14,213 bases of DNA from an uncultured archaeon (GTDB lineage: Archaea; Nanobdellota; Nanobdellia; Woesearchaeales; ARS49): assembly GCA_902385765.1 (NCBI GenBank), contig CABMGU010000013.1, positions 1 through 14,213 on the forward strand, written 5' to 3'. Within the stretch, counting starts at the first letter, position 1. Each line of letters opens with the position of its first letter. Positions 12,603 to 14,213 of this stretch are shown here, one piece after another. The notes under the pieces are model-generated. The model saw only the letters and a list, made by a program, of their open reading frames with translations, had not been told where the DNA came from and did not search any database. The position numbers and the translations under genes were made by a program.

Positions 12603-14202
12603 TCTCGCATCCTGCTACTGGCGTTGTTATTCCGAATTTTTCAAGTACTGCTGGGTGTATTTCTCCTATGATGCCTGCTTGTTTTCCGTTTACTATTATT
12701 TTTGCTGCTCTTCCTGGTATGAAACATTCCATTTCAAGCTCTTCAAATGAATAGTTTACTCCTGAGTTTCGCAGTGTTGTTTCTGTTGCCTGTCTTATTT
12801 CTGTGAATGTTGCTGTTGAATGCGCAGTCACTCCTGCGATGTGTTGTTCGTCTTTTGCTTCCATTTCTCTTTTCGTAACTAATCCTTGTTCGAATATTTT
12901 TTGCGGGTAGTCGACGTGTTTGTTTTTTGATATGAAGTCCAGCAGTATTGGCAGTATCCAGGTTCTTATGCAGGAGTATGTTATTGATACTGGGTTTTCT
13001 ATTTCTATTGTGCCTGCATCATTGATGTTCATTTTGTTGTATAGTATTTCCTTGTTTGAGAGTGCTGCGCTCATTATTTCCTGGTATCCCATTCCTGCCC
13101 ATTGTTCTCTTTGTGTGTCGATGAATTGTTGTATTGGGAATGTGCTTCCTGTCGTGTATGCTGTTTGTGGTAGTGGCGTGAATTTGTCGTATCCATATGC
13201 TATGGCTACGTCTTCTATGATGTCTACCTGGTGCATTATGTCATCGCGGTAGCAGGGTATTGTTACAGTGCCGTTTTGGTATTCATATCCCATCTTTTCA
13301 AGTGCTGTTTTTATCTCGTTTGGCTTGAGTTTTATTCCGAGGAGTTTTTCTATTTCTTTTTCGTCAAACTTTACTTTTTTGCCAGTCATTGTTGGCGTAT
13401 TTACTTTTTTGTTCGGGTATTTAATCATCAAAGCATGTATTGTGAATCCTCTTTCTGCTAAGGCATATGCGAAGATGTTTGCGACGAGGTTGACTGATTC
13501 TTCGTCTGTTCCTGTGGTGTCAAACAGTAATGAATCATCTCCTATTGTCATTTTTCCTGTTTGTTCGCTGTTGATAATCGGTATCAATGACAGAATGTTT
13601 TTTCTTGCGTCTGCGAATACCGGATACGCATTTTGGTTTTTTATGAGGTGTCCGTATTCTTTTCCTTTTGGGTGTTTTTCAAGAACTTGCCTTAGGCTCA
13701 TTGGCTGGTGGAAGTCCAGTGGCGTGAATGTTTCGTCAGGGCTTGCTGCCCTGTATGATATTGGGAATGTGATATTTTTTAGCGGGTAGACTCCGATGGA
13801 TATTTTCTGTCTTTTTCTGCCGTAGTTCTCTGCCAGTTTCTCTTGTAATTGTATTAGTTGTTTCAGTAAGTAATCGTCTATTTTTTTGCCTGTTGCTGTG
13901 AAGCATGCTATGTACGGTCTTATTTTTGCGAGTCTTTTGTCGTAAATGACTTCTTCTTTTGGTTTTTCTATTTTGATTTTTGGTGATTTTTTGCCGAGTA
14001 AATTTCTGAACAGTCTTGCGAGTCCTTCTGCGCTCCATAAGTATGGCTGGTTTGTGTCGTTGAACTTGATTGTTGCTTCTGTTGTTAGTTTTGCGTCGAG
14101 TTCTGCTTTTGCGCAGTTTAGTAAATACTCTAGTTTTTTGTCGTCTAATTTTTGTCCGACGAGCTTGTACAAGTCGTCTATGGCAAATGTGATTGTTGGC
14201 AT
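12577..14202 (-). CDS. pheT: phenylalanine--tRNA ligase beta subunit (archaeal type)
   Basis: A 541-aa archaeal/eukaryotic-type beta subunit of phenylalanyl-tRNA synthetase, which with PheS charges tRNA-Phe. Domains in order: an N-terminal region (about 1-80); the B3/B4 editing-type region (about 85-265) with SISYRAASP-like PISYRAASPDETFTPLDF; the B5 domain (about 280-345) with the magnesium-site segment YRDDIMHQVDIIEDVAIAYG; and the catalytic-like core (about 350-541) with NPVSITYSCIRTWILPILL, YPQKIFEQGLV and GEIHPAVLEKFGI. It lacks the bacterial EMAP and anticodon-binding extensions, as expected for archaea. The start is ATG 14202, preceded by GGTGAT at 5 nt spacing. The gene upstream is outside the window; pheS would be the natural candidate. 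The 3' end overlaps the L14e gene by 26 nt, tail to tail. No motif looks damaged. Confidence 0.95.
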   Translation of the reverse strand: MPTITFAIDDLYKLVGQKLDDKKLEYLLNCAKAELDAKLTTEATIKFNDTNQPYLWSAEGLARLFRNLLGKKSPKIKIEKPKEEVIYDKRLAKIRPYIACFTATGKKIDDYLLKQLIQLQEKLAENYGRKRQKISIGVYPLKNITFPISYRAASPDETFTPLDFHQPMSLRQVLEKHPKGKEYGHLIKNQNAYPVFADARKNILSLIPIINSEQTGKMTIGDDSLLFDTTGTDEESVNLVANIFAYALAERGFTIHALMIKYPNKKVNTPTMTGKKVKFDEKEIEKLLGIKLKPNEIKTALEKMGYEYQNGTVTIPCYRDDIMHQVDIIEDVAIAYGYDKFTPLPQTAYTTGSTFPIQQFIDTQREQWAGMGYQEIMSAALSNKEILYNKMNINDAGTIEIENPVSITYSCIRTWILPILLDFISKNKHVDYPQKIFEQGLVTKREMEAKDEQHIAGVTAHSTATFTEIRQATETTLRNSGVNYSFEELEMECFIPGRAAKIIVNGKQAGIIGEIHPAVLEKFGITTPVAGCEINLSALWA

Positions 14203-14207
14203 TTTAT

Positions 14208-14213
14208 ATCACC
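14208..14213 (-). promoter_or_regulatory. Shine-Dalgarno sequence of pheT
   Basis: On the minus strand GGTGAT ends 5 nt before the pheT ATG. It is fully complementary to the ATCACC in the archaeal 16S rRNA 3' end. Together with the absence of a visible TATA box, this suggests that pheT is translated from an internal position of a longer transcript coming from the right of the window. Confidence 0.6.

Noticed and set aside
1..14213. CRISPR array, insertion sequence or rRNA/tRNA gene
   Set aside because: I saw no regularly spaced direct repeats, no transposase-like protein or inverted-repeat ends, and no rRNA or canonical tRNA sequence on either strand.

Overview
The window reads as a piece of an archaeal chromosome, most likely from a DPANN lineage of the Woesearchaeota/Pacearchaeota kind. 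The archaeal signs are ribosomal proteins L34e and L14e, an Rpp30-type RNase P protein, a short archaeal-type phenylalanyl-tRNA synthetase beta chain, and TATA boxes lying 26-29 nt from start codons (leaderless promoters). The DPANN assignment is an inference from the style of the surface proteins: cysteine-rich secreted proteins and N-termini such as KAQITIFIIIG and RGFELQFHWIF.

Positions 1-9879 (minus strand) hold one tightly packed operon. Five genes are complete and a sixth runs off the left edge, and every neighbouring pair overlaps by 4-23 nt. In transcription order they encode a 573-aa Cys-rich secreted protein, a 365-aa secreted protein, a 425-aa protein with a pilin-like N-terminus, a 1585-aa type I membrane protein with Cys-rich repeats, a 172-aa single-pass protein and a partial single-pass protein of at least 190 aa. 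All are predicted to be exported or membrane-anchored. Three have N-termini resembling archaeal class III (prepilin) signals, so I infer a cell-surface or pilus-like assembly of unknown function.

Positions 9880-10961 hold a palindromic TATA box shared by the surface operon and a divergent gene for a 174-aa membrane-anchored, 12-cysteine protein. That gene converges with rnp3 (RNase P protein).

Positions 10962-14213 are a translation-related block. A second two-way TATA box serves leaderless rnp3 and, on the plus strand, an RsuA/RluB-type pseudouridine synthase interrupted by one in-frame TAA. L34e (leaderless) and L14e follow, and pheT runs back from the right edge, overlapping the L14e tail.

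The most unusual signal is a pair of related cloverleaf RNA structures, at 11017-11101 before the pseudouridine synthase and at 12112-12190 before L14e. Both are four-way junctions with a long central arm, an 11-nt apical loop containing GCAA and two side arms capped by three-nucleotide loops. The side-arm sequences differ but the pairing is kept. The first appears to begin almost exactly at the predicted transcription start and its closing stem runs into the Shine-Dalgarno sequence. I infer a cis-regulatory leader RNA class linked to translation genes and do not recognise it as a named family.

The plus strand is strongly G/T-rich throughout. Plus-strand genes favour codons ending in T or G and minus-strand genes codons ending in A or C, as expected from replication-strand bias.
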